Positions 13,067 through 24,469 of a stretch of 64,000 nucleotides of DNA are shown here, piece after piece. Made by a program: the position numbers and the translations under genes. A model generated the notes under the pieces. It saw only the letters and a program-made list of their open reading frames with translations, had not been told where the DNA came from and ran no database searches. The stretch is from Adineta vaga. Taxonomy: Eukaryota > Rotifera. The DNA is taken from the NCBI GenBank assembly GCA_021613535.1, contig CP075495.1:6386001-6450000 (forward strand), in the 5' to 3' direction. Numbering within the stretch: position 1 is the first letter of the stretch; every line of letters begins with the position of its first letter.

Positions 13067-13607
13067 TGTATGATATCTTCTGAAATAAAAAGGGAAAAGT
13101 AAATGTTATTTTCGTTTAATAGCTTGATTTATTGAATCATTTTGAATTCGATCGAAAATATCCGAAAATGATATTTGATCTTTAGCCATTTAAACCTTTG
13201 CTCCCATCATCAAATGTTTTTACAAGGTTAAGAAGGTCTTAACTAAAAAAAAGTTTTCTTCAATTTCAATTATAGATCGATTTTCTTTTCTAACAGATGC
13301 AATCGATTAGTAGATAACATAGTTTGATACTATATACATTCACGATTACTCTGCATTGGCGTTATAGAAATATTTTGATGCATCATATTTTTTTAAGATT
13401 AATAGCTTGAAATAGAATATTAAACTATTGTTTTCTTCTAGAAAGTATTTTGATTAGTACTCTTATTGGTTGGAATGAAATATTATACTTTAGAAAGGTT
13501 TTTTTGATCTGAAAGATAACAAATATCAATGTAATTATACTTGACAAATAGTAACAAAACATTTAATGACTAGTACATCATCATTTATATTTTATACTAG
13601 ATATTCA
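13067..13607. other. Spacer upstream of the Ly6-like gene
   Basis: AT-rich sequence holding the presumed promoter of the minus-strand Ly6-like gene. No other coding signal is seen. Confidence 0.5.
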
Positions 13608-14115
13608 AGTAGATACGATCAAATTCAACCGTCTCTATGCCAAGATAAACATTGTTCGGAATCATTTTGTCTTGATTGTATGAAAGAATATAAAGATGAA
13701 ATGGAACAAAATTAAGAAGAAGTTACAATGAAGTAAAACAATTACTAATTTAACAGCAGAGAGAGAACGAATTGATTCTGAAATCGACAATGAAGAAAAA
13801 TGCACACCAGTTTGTCGAAGAAGTATATCTTTTGATTATGTTAATTTGGTTTCATTTTAGATGTTCGTTTCGGAGATCGAATCAGCATCAAAACCAAATA
13901 TTAGTAATCTTCATGACGAATATTTGGTTTTGTAATCGAGCTAGACATGAACCCACATCATTCATTGTTAATTGTATGGTAATCGATGGGCACAGGTACA
14001 GATTGCAGCTAACACTGATCATCTATGAATTGATATAACTGGGAAACTTATGATGTCAATTTTCGGATCGTACGATCAATCAATTTTATGTGATTCTGGA
14101 GCAACAAAGATTTTT
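13608..14115 (+). pseudogene. Decayed B-box zinc-finger/coiled-coil gene relic
   Basis: Coding-like pieces in different frames follow one another: a B-box-like CQDKHCSESFCLDCM followed by KEYKDEMEQN and a stop, then YNEVKQLL, then NLTAERERIDSEIDNEE in a third frame, then SKPNISNLHDEYLVL, and near 13985-14110 a piece with AQVQIAANTDHL, IDITGKLMMS and ILCDSGATK that resembles a propeller-type repeat. Zinc ligands followed by a helical segment and propeller blades is the architecture of TRIM-like B-box/NHL proteins, and the gene near 24.5 kb in this window has the same layout. There are at least four frame breaks, so this copy is dead. Confidence 0.5.
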
Positions 14116-15099
14116 TATCCTTTCTTCAAATGGTAATGAACAGGTGGTCAACTTAGGAAACTGCTGTTAATACTCATCGTATGGTTTTAATAAAATCACG
14201 TTTTGATTTAGAATTAGTACGATGTTAAATATTTGAGATAACGTTCTAATACGGCATTCACTGATACCATTGAAAATATGTGGTGTATCTGTTAAAGAAG
14301 TGTTATTATGAAAAACACATAGCTTTAAGTTGAAATTAGAAATCTAATGTATCACAATTTTGATCTTTCAAATAAATATTTGTAAACATTTTATCTAGTA
14401 ACTTTTCATAGTATAATCATGTTCTTTCAAAGATATTGATCGAAACATCTCTATCCAGAACTAAAATAATTGAAAATTATTATCATATCTAAACAAGGAT
14501 ATAATAAAAAGCATATGATAGATTGAAAGAAGACATCGAGTATGTGAGTATCGTATTATTATTTGACTTTTTCGATATTTTCATTCTGATGTCACATCAT
14601 GGTTGATTGCATTTTTCAATTTTTCTCGGTTATGTCTTGTGAGTACTTTTATTTTTCCTTTCAATTAATATATAAGTTTTGAATCTTTCTTGTGTACTCT
14701 TCGTTCAAGTGTTATATTACACCTAGGCATGATTTTGTTAAGATTGCATACAATAATCGAGGACTTGATGCGTCTATGTTAAATCATCTGACTACCGTTT
14801 CAGAGAAGTGGTTTATGCTTTTTAATTATTATATTTTTATTCAGTGAAATATTTCAAAGAATCGAATCAAATTGAATTTTATTCAAGAAATTTTCTTTCT
14901 TCATATTTCATTTTAACAATAATAACAATTTTCATCAATTTTTTATGTATGATTTCCTTTTTTTGAAATTCTATTAAATCTTTCGAATTCTTCTCATAAG
15001 AAAATATTAAAACGATTATTAAAAACATCAATAGAATTTTTTTAACATTTTTTGGTTCAATAGTTATTCTTTGTTTAAAAAATTCATAGAATTTATTCT
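14116..15099. other. Intergenic, AT-rich, nothing recognised
   Basis: No sustained reading frame, repeat or RNA-like structure is evident. Confidence 0.5.
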
Positions 15100-15540
15100 T
15101 TTAATTCCAATCTTTATGAATTTTTCTCAATTATCCAATTGTCAGTTAAAACGATTTGAAGGTCACACTCGTAGTCCAATATCAAATCTTCTTGTTTCAT
15201 CTCTCAATTTAAACATATTTTACGATATCTTTCTCAAGTAAATATCGATGGAAGAATTTTTAATGATGATATTCTGATCAACAATGGTGAATCACACGAT
15301 ATAAAGATGTTTAATTGAAAGAATTTGTTTCGAAACAGTCGAATGGTATTCTAATGAATATTATTGAAGGAGAATCTTATCTTAGTTTTGATCAACATCA
15401 ATTAATTTGTATTGTTCGAACTATTGTAAAGAAAAGGAAAATTTTATCGATAATTGTTTACTATCTAAGTTATAAACAAAAAACAAGTTAGAATCTCCTG
15501 ACATTCATCTACATTATTTGATCGAATCAATGAGTAAATT
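15100..15540 (+). pseudogene. Possible relic of an ABCC-type transporter exon
   Basis: One frame reads QLKRFEGHTRSPISNLLVSS and then decays. That resembles the second-membrane-domain segment of ABCC (MRP) transporters, where a KRLE...RSPI block precedes an SL-G-TIRAF segment. Downstream scraps such as NIDGRIFNDDILIN and PDIHLHYLIESM are in other frames and are not clearly ABCC. Stops interrupt every frame. This is a weak call from one short resemblance. Confidence 0.25.
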
Positions 15541-17149
15541 ATAAACAGAAGCATTTTTATTCAAGGTAAAAATGAATAACGATAAATATCGTTTTTTCTT
15601 ATGCATTTATGTACGTTATTTAATAGAAAAATCTAAATGAAATCTTCCTAATAAAAATATTCTTTGAGAGTCTCAATAATATTTTCTATTCTTAAATATA
15701 TTTTGAAATTTTTGTTCATTTTCATAGAAATTGACATAATTTTGAGCACGATGAAATTATCACCCTACTTTTGACTCTTTTCTTCACCTATATTATCATA
15801 AGAATAATGATTTGATTCAGACAATCGATTGATAATCGATTTGATCAGAAAGCTATAAAAAAAAGTATTGGTTTGTTTTTCTTGTTGCTTTTGAATAAAA
15901 ATGTCCTTGGACTTTATTGATAATTTCAAATTTTGATTGTTTATCTTTCAATGAATATGTTCAGATTGTGGAATTAGACATTTGTGACTCTCATTCGGAG
16001 TGACTCCAAAATGACACTAAGATAATCGATTATCTTGACTACAATAGATATTTTACAGACATTATGTAAAAATAGAAATTCGATTACACATTTCAAATAA
16101 CAAATACTATACAGTTATATATATTTCATATGAATTGGATTATTTTATTGAAGAATCCTGTGTCAAAAATTATATGAGTCTCATGCAATGATTCATACAC
16201 GTGAAAACGTATTCTTTTGGAATTTTCTTACAAGAATATTAGAAATTGATCAATTCCAAGTGTTGTATTGATTTCAAAAACAAACAAAAAGCTAAAATCA
16301 TTCTTATAATTGTCGTGTGATAAGAATTTGTTTTGTTCTATCCGTTGTAATATAAAATAAAAAGAGAAGTAAAAGCCCCGATTTCGTTTATCCATTATTC
16401 AGTTACAGTTCGTTAACTTTTCTTTCTTTCGCATATCCTCGTTTTATTATGAATAATTTTGTCGTTTTGTGTAAACAATACATCATTTTGTTCTAATTTC
16501 ATTAAAAACGACTTTAAAGGTCAGCAATACGCTTTTTATATAGGTTGTTTTACGTCGGGGAATTCACAATTTTACGAGGAATGGACCATTTCCCTACATT
16601 AAAAAGAAATTGTTTCAGTTCCAGGAGAAATGATTCAACCTCAAAAAGTCAAGCAGAATTTATATTAATGAATAAAATACAACTAGATATGGATTTTTTC
16701 TTAAAAAAAACATTTCCCTTTAAATTCAAACATATACACGATATCATGCAATAGATCATATGTATTCTTTCTTTCCATTTCTCCATAAATACGAACAATT
16801 TTCCGAATGACTACATACATTATCCACTGCTGAGGTTTTCAAAATACAACGATTGATCCTTATAAAAATAAAAAGACGCATTTTCTCTCAATCGTAACAA
16901 TATGCAGGTTTGAGTAGGAGGAGGGAGAGGGTCTTCCTCTCTTTAATAGGAGAAAAAACATCAATTTGCCAATTTTGTCCCTAACCCTTCCCCTGTCTAA
17001 GCAAAAAAAAGGAAGCTGTGCCTCTCACTCTCTCTGACAAATAAAACTGTGACGACGCCGTATCTTTTGCTCCCTCTCTCTCTGTCTCTCTCCCTCCCTC
17101 TCCCTCCCTCTATCTATGAAAAAAACAGAAAATATTCATTTGGACAGAG
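15541..17149. other. Intergenic, AT-rich, with pyrimidine-rich promoter-proximal end
   Basis: Contains an 18-base perfect palindrome at 16019-16036 and, from about 17020 to 17112, long CT-rich runs on the coding strand of the next gene. A purine-rich patch (GAGGAGGGAGAGGG) lies near 16917. No coding signal is seen. Confidence 0.5.
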
Positions 17150-17157
17150 TATATAAA
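17150..17157 (+). promoter_or_regulatory. TATA box of the hevein-like gene
   Basis: TATATAAA lies about 30 bases before a plausible transcription start near 17180. A short 5' UTR exon ends at 17209 with donor GTAAGT, its intron ends at TTTTCTAG (17273), and the coding ATG is at 17294. The CT-rich stretch just upstream may also contribute. Confidence 0.6.
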
Positions 17158-17293
17158 CGATCGTTTTTGCATTACAGAGACATTCAGCTTTATTTCACAC
17201 TTCGAAAGGTAAGTAATCTTATATCAAAAGTATTTCTAACATACGGTAAAATCTTTTTTTCTTATTTTTCTAGAGAAAATATCGAAACGTCAA

Positions 17294-17977
17294 ATGAAGT
17301 TGTTGGCTATTTTACTGTGTGTTGTTTTTGTTAGTAGCACTGTTGTTAAAGCAAACAGCATTGCAGATATTGACACCAATGAAAGTGATGAACAATCAGA
17401 AATGATAGCTAGAACTTCCAGCAAAACTCGACATGAAAGTGAAAGACGCGGATATATGCGATCATTAGCGGAACATATTTTAACTAACAAACGTGAACTG
17501 GGTACGTGTGCTGCTACAGGATGTCCAAGTGATAAATGTTGTTCTCAATTTGGATGGTGTGGCACAGGTGATGCATATTGTGGAGGAGGTTGTCAATCAG
17601 GATTGTGTTATGCAAATACATGTAATGTAAAAAGATCTTGCCCAACTGGTAAATGTTGTTCACAATATGGTTGGTGTGGTAGCACTGCTGAATATTGTGG
17701 CACAACCAATTCACAGTCTTCTAATTGTCTTGCTCTTGGTGCTAGTTGTACTAGCAGTGGTACTACTTGTTGTGGTGGTGCTCTTTGTATTGGCACTGTT
17801 TCTTGTGGACGTGGTGGTTGTCGTCGTCCTCCTGATATGTCAAAAGCGGTTTATACATGTAAGATTCCTTCTACTCCTCCTCCAAGTACCAACAACAACA
17901 ATAATAATAATGATAGTAACGATTTCTTTGAGTTTTTGAAAGCTCTCGGTGAAATTGGTAATGCTGTGGGAAGATAA
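17294..17977 (+). CDS. Secreted protein with two hevein-type (ChtBD1) chitin-binding domains
   Basis: A single coding exon of 227 residues follows a 5' UTR intron. Residues 1-21 are a signal peptide ([20 protein letters not shown]), followed by a charged segment that may be a propeptide. Two type-1 chitin-binding domains follow, with [12 protein letters not shown] and [12 protein letters not shown] cores, near residues 73-105 and 110-137. These have the CCS-x5-C spacing and the aromatic residues that stack on N-acetylglucosamine. A third Cys-rich knot (LGASC, CCGGALC, CGRGGC) follows. The tail is poly-Asn and then a short helix. The protein should be extracellular and bind chitin. Hevein domains are common in plants and fungi and rare in animals, so transfer is possible. 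No enzymatic domain is attached. Confidence 0.85.
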   Translation: MKLLAILLCVVFVSSTVVKANSIADIDTNESDEQSEMIARTSSKTRHESERRGYMRSLAEHILTNKRELGTCAATGCPSDKCCSQFGWCGTGDAYCGGGCQSGLCYANTCNVKRSCPTGKCCSQYGWCGSTAEYCGTTNSQSSNCLALGASCTSSGTTCCGGALCIGTVSCGRGGCRRPPDMSKAVYTCKIPSTPPPSTNNNNNNNDSNDFFEFLKALGEIGNAVGR

Positions 17978-18835
17978 TAAATCAAGTAAGTTATGTCAAC
18001 ACAATATTGAATTTTGATGATAACACAATATATTTCTTTTGTTGTCTTAGTAGGAAAAGATAACTCAAATTATTATTATCAATCCAACATTATTTTCAAT
18101 CATCGTTTAAATACATTAACATTATCAAGTAGTTAGATTCATTTTCTTCTTCTTATCATTGCAACTAATTCTCTTTCTTTTCTCATATTCTCAGCTATTT
18201 TATCATTTAATTTTCTTTTTATTAATTTCCAATAAAAATATATTTACTGAAATTGTACTTTACTTGAACTATCGTGAATCGAAAATCTGACTAAGATATA
18301 AACATATGACAAGACCATTTTAACTTGACTTTTTTTAAAATTCTTCACTTTCAACACAAGCGGATTCCTTTTCATATGTTCAGCACTTCATGATCATCAC
18401 TCCAATAACTACATCTAATATAACATCATAACCAGTTGAAAAACTCATCTAGTTTTCCATTTAACCGCGACCTAAATATCTACTCTATCATTCGTGGAAT
18501 GCAATCAGTATCTATTGAGTACAAATTTCATGACAAATATATGAGGGTTTGAATGATATCTAATTAAGTAGTGCGTATTTAAGTGAAGATTAGATGACAA
18601 AATTGAATCAGTTTCTTAATTGGTTATAATGTTATATTACATGTAGCTATTGAAGTGATGATTACAAAATGCTGGAAAATGTGAGAAAAAGCCTAGTTGT
18701 AATGGAAATGAAGCGTTTTAAAAGTAAAATTTATGTTCGTAAAAAGTATTCTAACATCAGTATTTACGATTTGTGCTGAAGATTGAAAATTAAAAGAAAA
18801 GTAAAGTTAAAATCGTCTCGTCATATGTTTATATC
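17978..18835. other. 3' UTR and intergenic spacer
   Basis: AATAAAAATA near 18231 could be the poly(A) signal of the hevein-like gene. A second short GT-AG-like gap near 17986-18051 may be a 3' UTR intron. No further coding signal is seen. Confidence 0.5.
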
Positions 18836-19131
18836 CTACGAGGAAGCAGTTCCAATTGTTCAATAGCTTTTGAGCTGATATTTTGATCATAGATATCATT
18901 CGAATATCCTCAAGATTTCAGCCGAAAATAGTGTACCCTAGTTGAGATATTGGATCGGAAAGAAATATTTGCTTTTCTAGCACGATACGCAAAATAACGA
19001 TTTGTTTACAAATCCAATGTCCTAATGAGGGTACACTATTTTCGGCTGAAATCTTGAGGATATTCTAATGATAATTACGATCAAAATATCAGTTCAAAAG
19101 CGAATGGACCGTTGGAATCGCTCTCTCGTAG
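18836..19131. mobile_element. Foldback element (MITE-like) with about 104-base imperfect inverted arms
   Basis: The left arm (about 18836-18939) and right arm (about 19028-19131) are reverse complements with roughly one mismatch in seven overall. The inner 38 bases of each arm, ending GTGTACCCT, are identical. An 88-base spacer separates them. No ORF lies inside. Long arms, a short spacer and no coding capacity match a non-autonomous MITE or foldback transposon; transcribed, it would form a long hairpin. I did not find a clear target-site duplication, so the outer ends are approximate. Confidence 0.7.
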
Positions 19132-20008
19132 AAGAGAATAGAATAAAAGAAAAACAAAGTAATATGTAGTTGGTGATTACTTATTTCGATCGCTATTCGA
19201 TGTAACTGGTCATAATTGATACCCTTCATAAACGCCTGTGTTCTCCATCTTGTGTATTGAAATCAATCATATCTCTTGAAAGATTAGAAAATACAAAAAA
19301 ATGCAGCATTTAAAGTTCTAGAATTCACGATAACAAGTGCATTATACATATGTATTTTTAAAGTGGAACATTGATAGCTTTGCTAGCAAGAGAATTTCCG
19401 CAGAAAATTTAATCTTTGATAACGAAGTCTTTTCTTCTTATTTTTGACTTTTTGTCACTTTTATTCATATGTAAAACTACCTATCCGTTGTAAATAGTAG
19501 AGGTTTTCATGCTGTATTTTTTCAAATATATTTTAGTCTTGGAAGGACCATATCAGAGATTGAAAAGCCTAAAGAAAACACAGCTGTTTGTTAGATCGTT
19601 TACTAAAATAGTTTTCTCGTAGTTCGAAATGATATATCTTCGCTGTAGCTTGAGCTATAGGTGTGGAAATTTCGCGCAACACTCGTCTAGTATTGATTGA
19701 CAATCGCTCCGATTTTAAGCTTTTCTTTAGTTGCTATGAGTGAGACAAATTTAATCTAGTTTGTGGAACTTTATGTGAATTACTCTTTTTTTCCATGTAT
19801 AAAGTGGCAAATTAATATCCCGACAGATTCGAACTATTGACGATTGTAATCTTGTAAATAACTATATAAAAAAACGATACTATAAGATACGATGTCAATG
19901 TTATTATTACTGTTTCATTTAATGATCTTAGAGCTTCATTGATCAGTTTTTGAAAAGGAGAATCAGCTGAATATGTAAATATATTGCTGCTCTTTCATTT
20001 ATATTGCG
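19132..20008. other. Intergenic, nothing recognised
   Basis: AT-rich sequence without coding signal. It may belong to the same repeat-rich block as the flanking foldback elements. Confidence 0.45.
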
Positions 20009-20089
20009 TAGGGATGAGTCACTTAATATTAAGCATTAAGCGACAAAACTTAACTTAATTTTAAGCTAAGCCAAATGGCTCACCCCTAG
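20009..20089. repeat. Short 81-base hairpin-forming repeat
   Basis: The ends are imperfect inverted repeats (TAGGGATGAGTCACTT against the complement of AAATGGCTCACCCCTA). The interior is made of TTAAG/CTTAA words that can also pair. The size and structure suggest a tiny MITE or a solo terminal hairpin. Copy number cannot be judged from this window. Confidence 0.45.
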
Positions 20090-21716
20090 TTATTAGCATT
20101 GATTTGTATTCGTATCGATTGAGTGCATGCGATGACTCGGTTGAAATTCGTCGTGATGTAGATGATCAATTCATCATTACAACAGTTTGGAAAAGAGTAC
20201 ATTAACGCTGTGAGGTTCAAATTATACAGTATTAAAAAGTGTGTTTATGTTTTAGTATTTGTAATTTTCATTTCATATTTAATAATATCCTCTTATCGTC
20301 ATGATGTAGAGAGAAATAAAATAAATAAAAACTATATGTGATTCCAATTGGTTTAAAGTTTCTAAAAATCTATATAGTAGATTATTATTTATAGTCAAGC
20401 CGTACTATCTTTCATGTAAACTCAGGAAAAGATGTGATCACGGATACTTATTGAAGTTAAATACAGAACTTCTCCATAAATATCATCGATTAGTTTCATG
20501 ATATAACATAGTTGGTATGATCCGTTGATTGCTAATGTTATGACTGAAGATAAAACCTACTACAACTAAATATGATTAATAGAATCATTGATTTTCTGCA
20601 TATTTACATCATTACATAGATTCTCAACTTTCTACTAATTAATCATATAGACAACAAGTACTTATATGATCTTTGATAGTCTCGAGGGAAAAGTCGGATA
20701 AGATCAATATCTCCATAGATTCTAGTAGTATTATATGTATGTATGCTGCGTCACATCGAAACAATTTGTTATTATATTATTGTGATACAAGTAATAATGA
20801 CGGTCTTTTTTTTCGTATAAGTAATATCAGCAGGCACTTCTATTGAGTATTGTTTTGATTACTAGATAGAAAAGGATATAGGTGACAATCAACTCCGGTT
20901 GTTGTCACGAAAAATAATACGACTACATTTAAATATAAATCACAGTTCCATAAGTTATTCGTCCAACTATCAAAATCTGCATATGAATACAAATGTTGCA
21001 ACCACTGATTTCTAAAACTGATTATTTTCTAAAAATTTTCTCCCGTCCTATCGATATGATACTTTCCTTGACAATACTTGTGGTTATTCATAGAATGCAT
21101 CATCTAGACTTTTCTCTCTTAGTCATAGATACTATAGAATATAATCTTTTCGTATATTATTAGTTTTATAGCATAAAAAAACATTAAATCTTTCATCGAC
21201 CTATCAGAGTTACGGTTTAGCTTCTATATAAAGAGATGAAATTCAATTCTAAGAAATGTTTTTTAATTTTACATAACAACATTTTTACTTTTAAACTGGA
21301 GTAAAGTCATGAAGCGTTTATTTTTCGTTTCTTCACATGCGCCATGTAATAAGCATCTACGTCTAGCATAGAATATCAAGAAGTATGTATCGATTGATCA
21401 AGCGTAACATTTTTCTTTTTTTCTTTTCTTTATAACCATTTGTATCTCATAGATCACGTAATCATTGACGAACATTTGATTTGAAAAAAAATTTCAAATA
21501 TCATCGATATACTCACATGAAAATAATCTTATATTAGTTTATGAATACGGATTCGTGTCTCTTTTCAAAGAACAGTTGTAGTGAAAAGACAGTCAACTCA
21601 AAATAACTATATTATAAACAAATTTTCTTATCAACATACTCTTAATGTTTACCGACTAAAACAATCTATTATGAATTGTGTTAATGAGAAGAATCAAACT
21701 ATATTAAATTAACATA
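20090..21716. other. Intergenic, AT-rich, no gene seen
   Basis: No coding-like frame or repeat is recognised. The promoter of the GH20 gene should lie near the right end. Confidence 0.5.
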
Positions 21717-24000
21717 ATGCAATTGACCAAAATGTTCAAGATTTTATTTATAGTATTTTTAACTGGTTTTGTATTTATTCTCTTTCGATTATTACACACT
21801 AAATCATCTTCACAATCAATCGATGAAAATCGTTATTCTTATGAAAGAAAAGAACAGCATTTACATGATGAATCTACTTCGACAGTGACACATATTCGAG
21901 TTATACCGATGCCACATTATGTTGATTTAAAAAAATCAAGTATCCTATTATCACTTAGCTTTGATCTGATAACAAATCAAAAATCGTCGAAGCATCTCAA
22001 ACTAGCACTTAATCGTTATTCGAAATATATTTCTTTGCTCACAGGAATTTCAGTCAATACTGATGTGACCTCGACTTCATCCGAAAATAATTTATTTATT
22101 GATTGTACTTCAAAGAATTGCAAAAACGATAAATATCCTGAACTTGGTGAAGATGAATCTTATACACTTAATGTGACAAAAACAGGATCATATCTATCTG
22201 CAATAACATTGACAGGTATCATTCGAGGTCTTTCCACATTTGTTCAATTGATTGAACGAGATAAATCATCCGATACAAGTTTTATTCCATGTGTGCATAT
22301 TGTTGATCGACCACGATTTGCATGGCGAGGTTTATTACTTGATATGTCTCGTCATTGGATGCCAGTTGCAGTCATTGAACGAACATTAAATGCAATGGAA
22401 ATGAGTAAAATGAATGTTCTTCATATGCATTTATCTGATGATCAAGGTTTTCGTGTCGAAAGTCTTGTATATCCGCTATTACACGATCGAAAAGATTATT
22501 ATAGTCAAAAAGATATTAAACATCTTGTTAAATATGCTGAAGAAAGACGTATTCGTTTGATACCAGAATTCGATGTTCCAGGTCATACGACAAGGTAACA
22601 ATCGCAACTATTGATCCTTTTCGAAAGAATAAACGATAGTTTCTTTTCTTCATTTTATTTACATCTGAATATTTTTTAGTTGGTTTGTTGGTTATCCTGA
22701 GTTAGCTACTGAACAAGGTACATATAAAATTTCTGATGAATGGGGTGTAATGAAGGCAACTATGGATCCGACAAAAGAAAATACATATAAATTTCTTGAC
22801 CGATTCTTTCAAGAAATGACTCAATTATTTCCTGATCCTTATTTTCATATTGGTGGTGATGAAGTCGAAGGTTCACAATGGAGACAATCATCATCTATTC
22901 AAAACTTCATAAGCGAACAAAAATTAAATAGTAACCAAGGTCTACAAGCTTATTTTAATAAACGTATTCAAAAAATTCTTAAAAACTACGAACGAATTAT
23001 GATCGGTTGGGAAGAAATTCTTGAGAATCTAGCAATTGATCAAGATGCAGTTATTCAATCATGGAAAAGTCGAGAATCATTGGTAGATGCTGTACGAAAA
23101 GGTTACCAAGCATTACTTTCTAATGGTTATTATCTTGATCATCTATCATCAGCATTAAGTCATTACAAAGTAGATCCCATTCATGATGATGAATTAAGAT
23201 TACTCAATAAAGAACAACGAAGTCATATTCTTGGTGGTGAAGCTTGTATGTGGGGTGAATATGTTTCACAAGATACAGTTGATTCTCGTCTTTGGCCTCG
23301 TACTTTAGCTGTTGCTGAACGTTTCTGGTCACCATCTTCAGTTAATGATCCAAAATCTGTTTATGAGCGTATGTTTCGTATGAACCATTTACTTGATAAA
23401 CTGGAAACAGGTGTTACACATATATCATTATACAAAACTCGATTACAAAACTTAATCATTGATGAAAACAAGAGAAAAGATCTCTTCCACCCTTTTGTTA
23501 TTTTAGCGGATGTCTGTGAACCATATGGTATCAATGATCGTTCAAAAACACATAAATACAAAATGTATACACCGTTAACAACATTTGCGGATATTTTACA
23601 ATCCGAAAATGAACATGTATGGAAACTACAAAATCTTCCACTTGACGATAAAACATATGCTGATGTTTTTCGCACTTGGTCTCTAAATCATGTTCGTTTA
23701 CAAGCTCTATTTGATGATGCTGGAAGAAGTAAAAATAAACAAATATGGGGACAAGATATTGAACAACTCTCAAAGAATTTAGCTCATGTTGGTCGAATTG
23801 GTTTGAAAGTACTCGATTATAATGAAAAGAAAACATTCCAATCTGAGAAAAATGATAGTATGAACACGTGGACAGTATCACATTGGATATCGCATCATCA
23901 AGCAGCGTTAGATCAATTGGAAAATGACGTTGCTGAAATTCGTTTAGCAGCTGTTCGACCAGTTCAACGTTTACTTCGATCTATAAAATTTACAAATTAA
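21717..24000 (+). CDS. Membrane-anchored beta-N-acetylhexosaminidase, GH20, bacterial-like
   Basis: Exons 21717-22594 and 22680-24000 give 732 residues. Residues 7-25 (KILFIVFLTGFVFILFRLL) are an N-terminal signal anchor, so the enzyme should face the lumen or outside. A GH20b-type domain leads to the TIM barrel (WRGLLLDMSRHWMP, MHLSDDQGFRVE, PEFDVPGHT). The catalytic pair is in HIGGDEVEGSQW, Asp353-Glu354. It should release terminal GlcNAc/GalNAc from glycans or chitin oligomers by substrate-assisted catalysis. The C-terminal 200 residues (LADVCEPYG, YTPLTTFADI, GLKVLDY, LAAVRPVQRLL) form a helical extension I associate with bacterial GH20 enzymes, and which the second hexosaminidase in this window lacks. 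An AATAAA lies about 20 bases after the stop. Only one intron is present. Confidence 0.88.
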
Positions 24001-24469
24001 ATTTGTATTTCTATTGTTTTTTAATAAAAGAAGATGTTCAAAACTTTATATCATACTCACGGGAAGGTTAACACAGTTTGCTATTATTGCATGAAATAAG
24101 CATTAAGAAATTAATATGATGATATTATCCGTAATGAATCATTTAACTACATCATTATGTGTATGTAAATTGATCATTTGTATATATAATATCGTTCTCT
24201 TCATATTGTAAAAGATTCTAGTTGATAATTGAATACACAACGAAAGTATATTCTGAAACATATTTTATAGGTGTAGACTCGATGAGAAAGCAGACCAAAC
24301 ATTGCATAGGTATACCAACATAATATAGGAATAAAATTTTGTTATCACAATTACGAACGCTTTGTTTCTTATCTAAAACATTCTACATGATGTGCTCTTT
24401 CTCTTGTGGTTTTGAAAAGCTCTCAAAAAGCAAATTTATACTAAGCATTGATGTATTGAAAAATATAGC
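24001..24469. other. Intergenic spacer
   Basis: Contains the 3' UTR of the GH20 gene with AATAAA near 24021. Nothing else is recognised. Confidence 0.5.

Noticed and set aside
17514-17939. Long ORFs on the minus strand and in another plus frame within the hevein-like gene
   Set aside because: They are shadows of the Cys-rich coding frame, with repetitive His/Tyr or Val/Leu content and no domain.
18836-19131. CRISPR-like or RNA-gene interpretation of the inverted repeat
   Set aside because: There are only two arms in opposite orientation, with no spacer series and no conserved RNA family visible.
23361-23881. Minus-strand ORFs inside the GH20 gene
   Set aside because: They are shadows of a strongly supported plus-strand exon.
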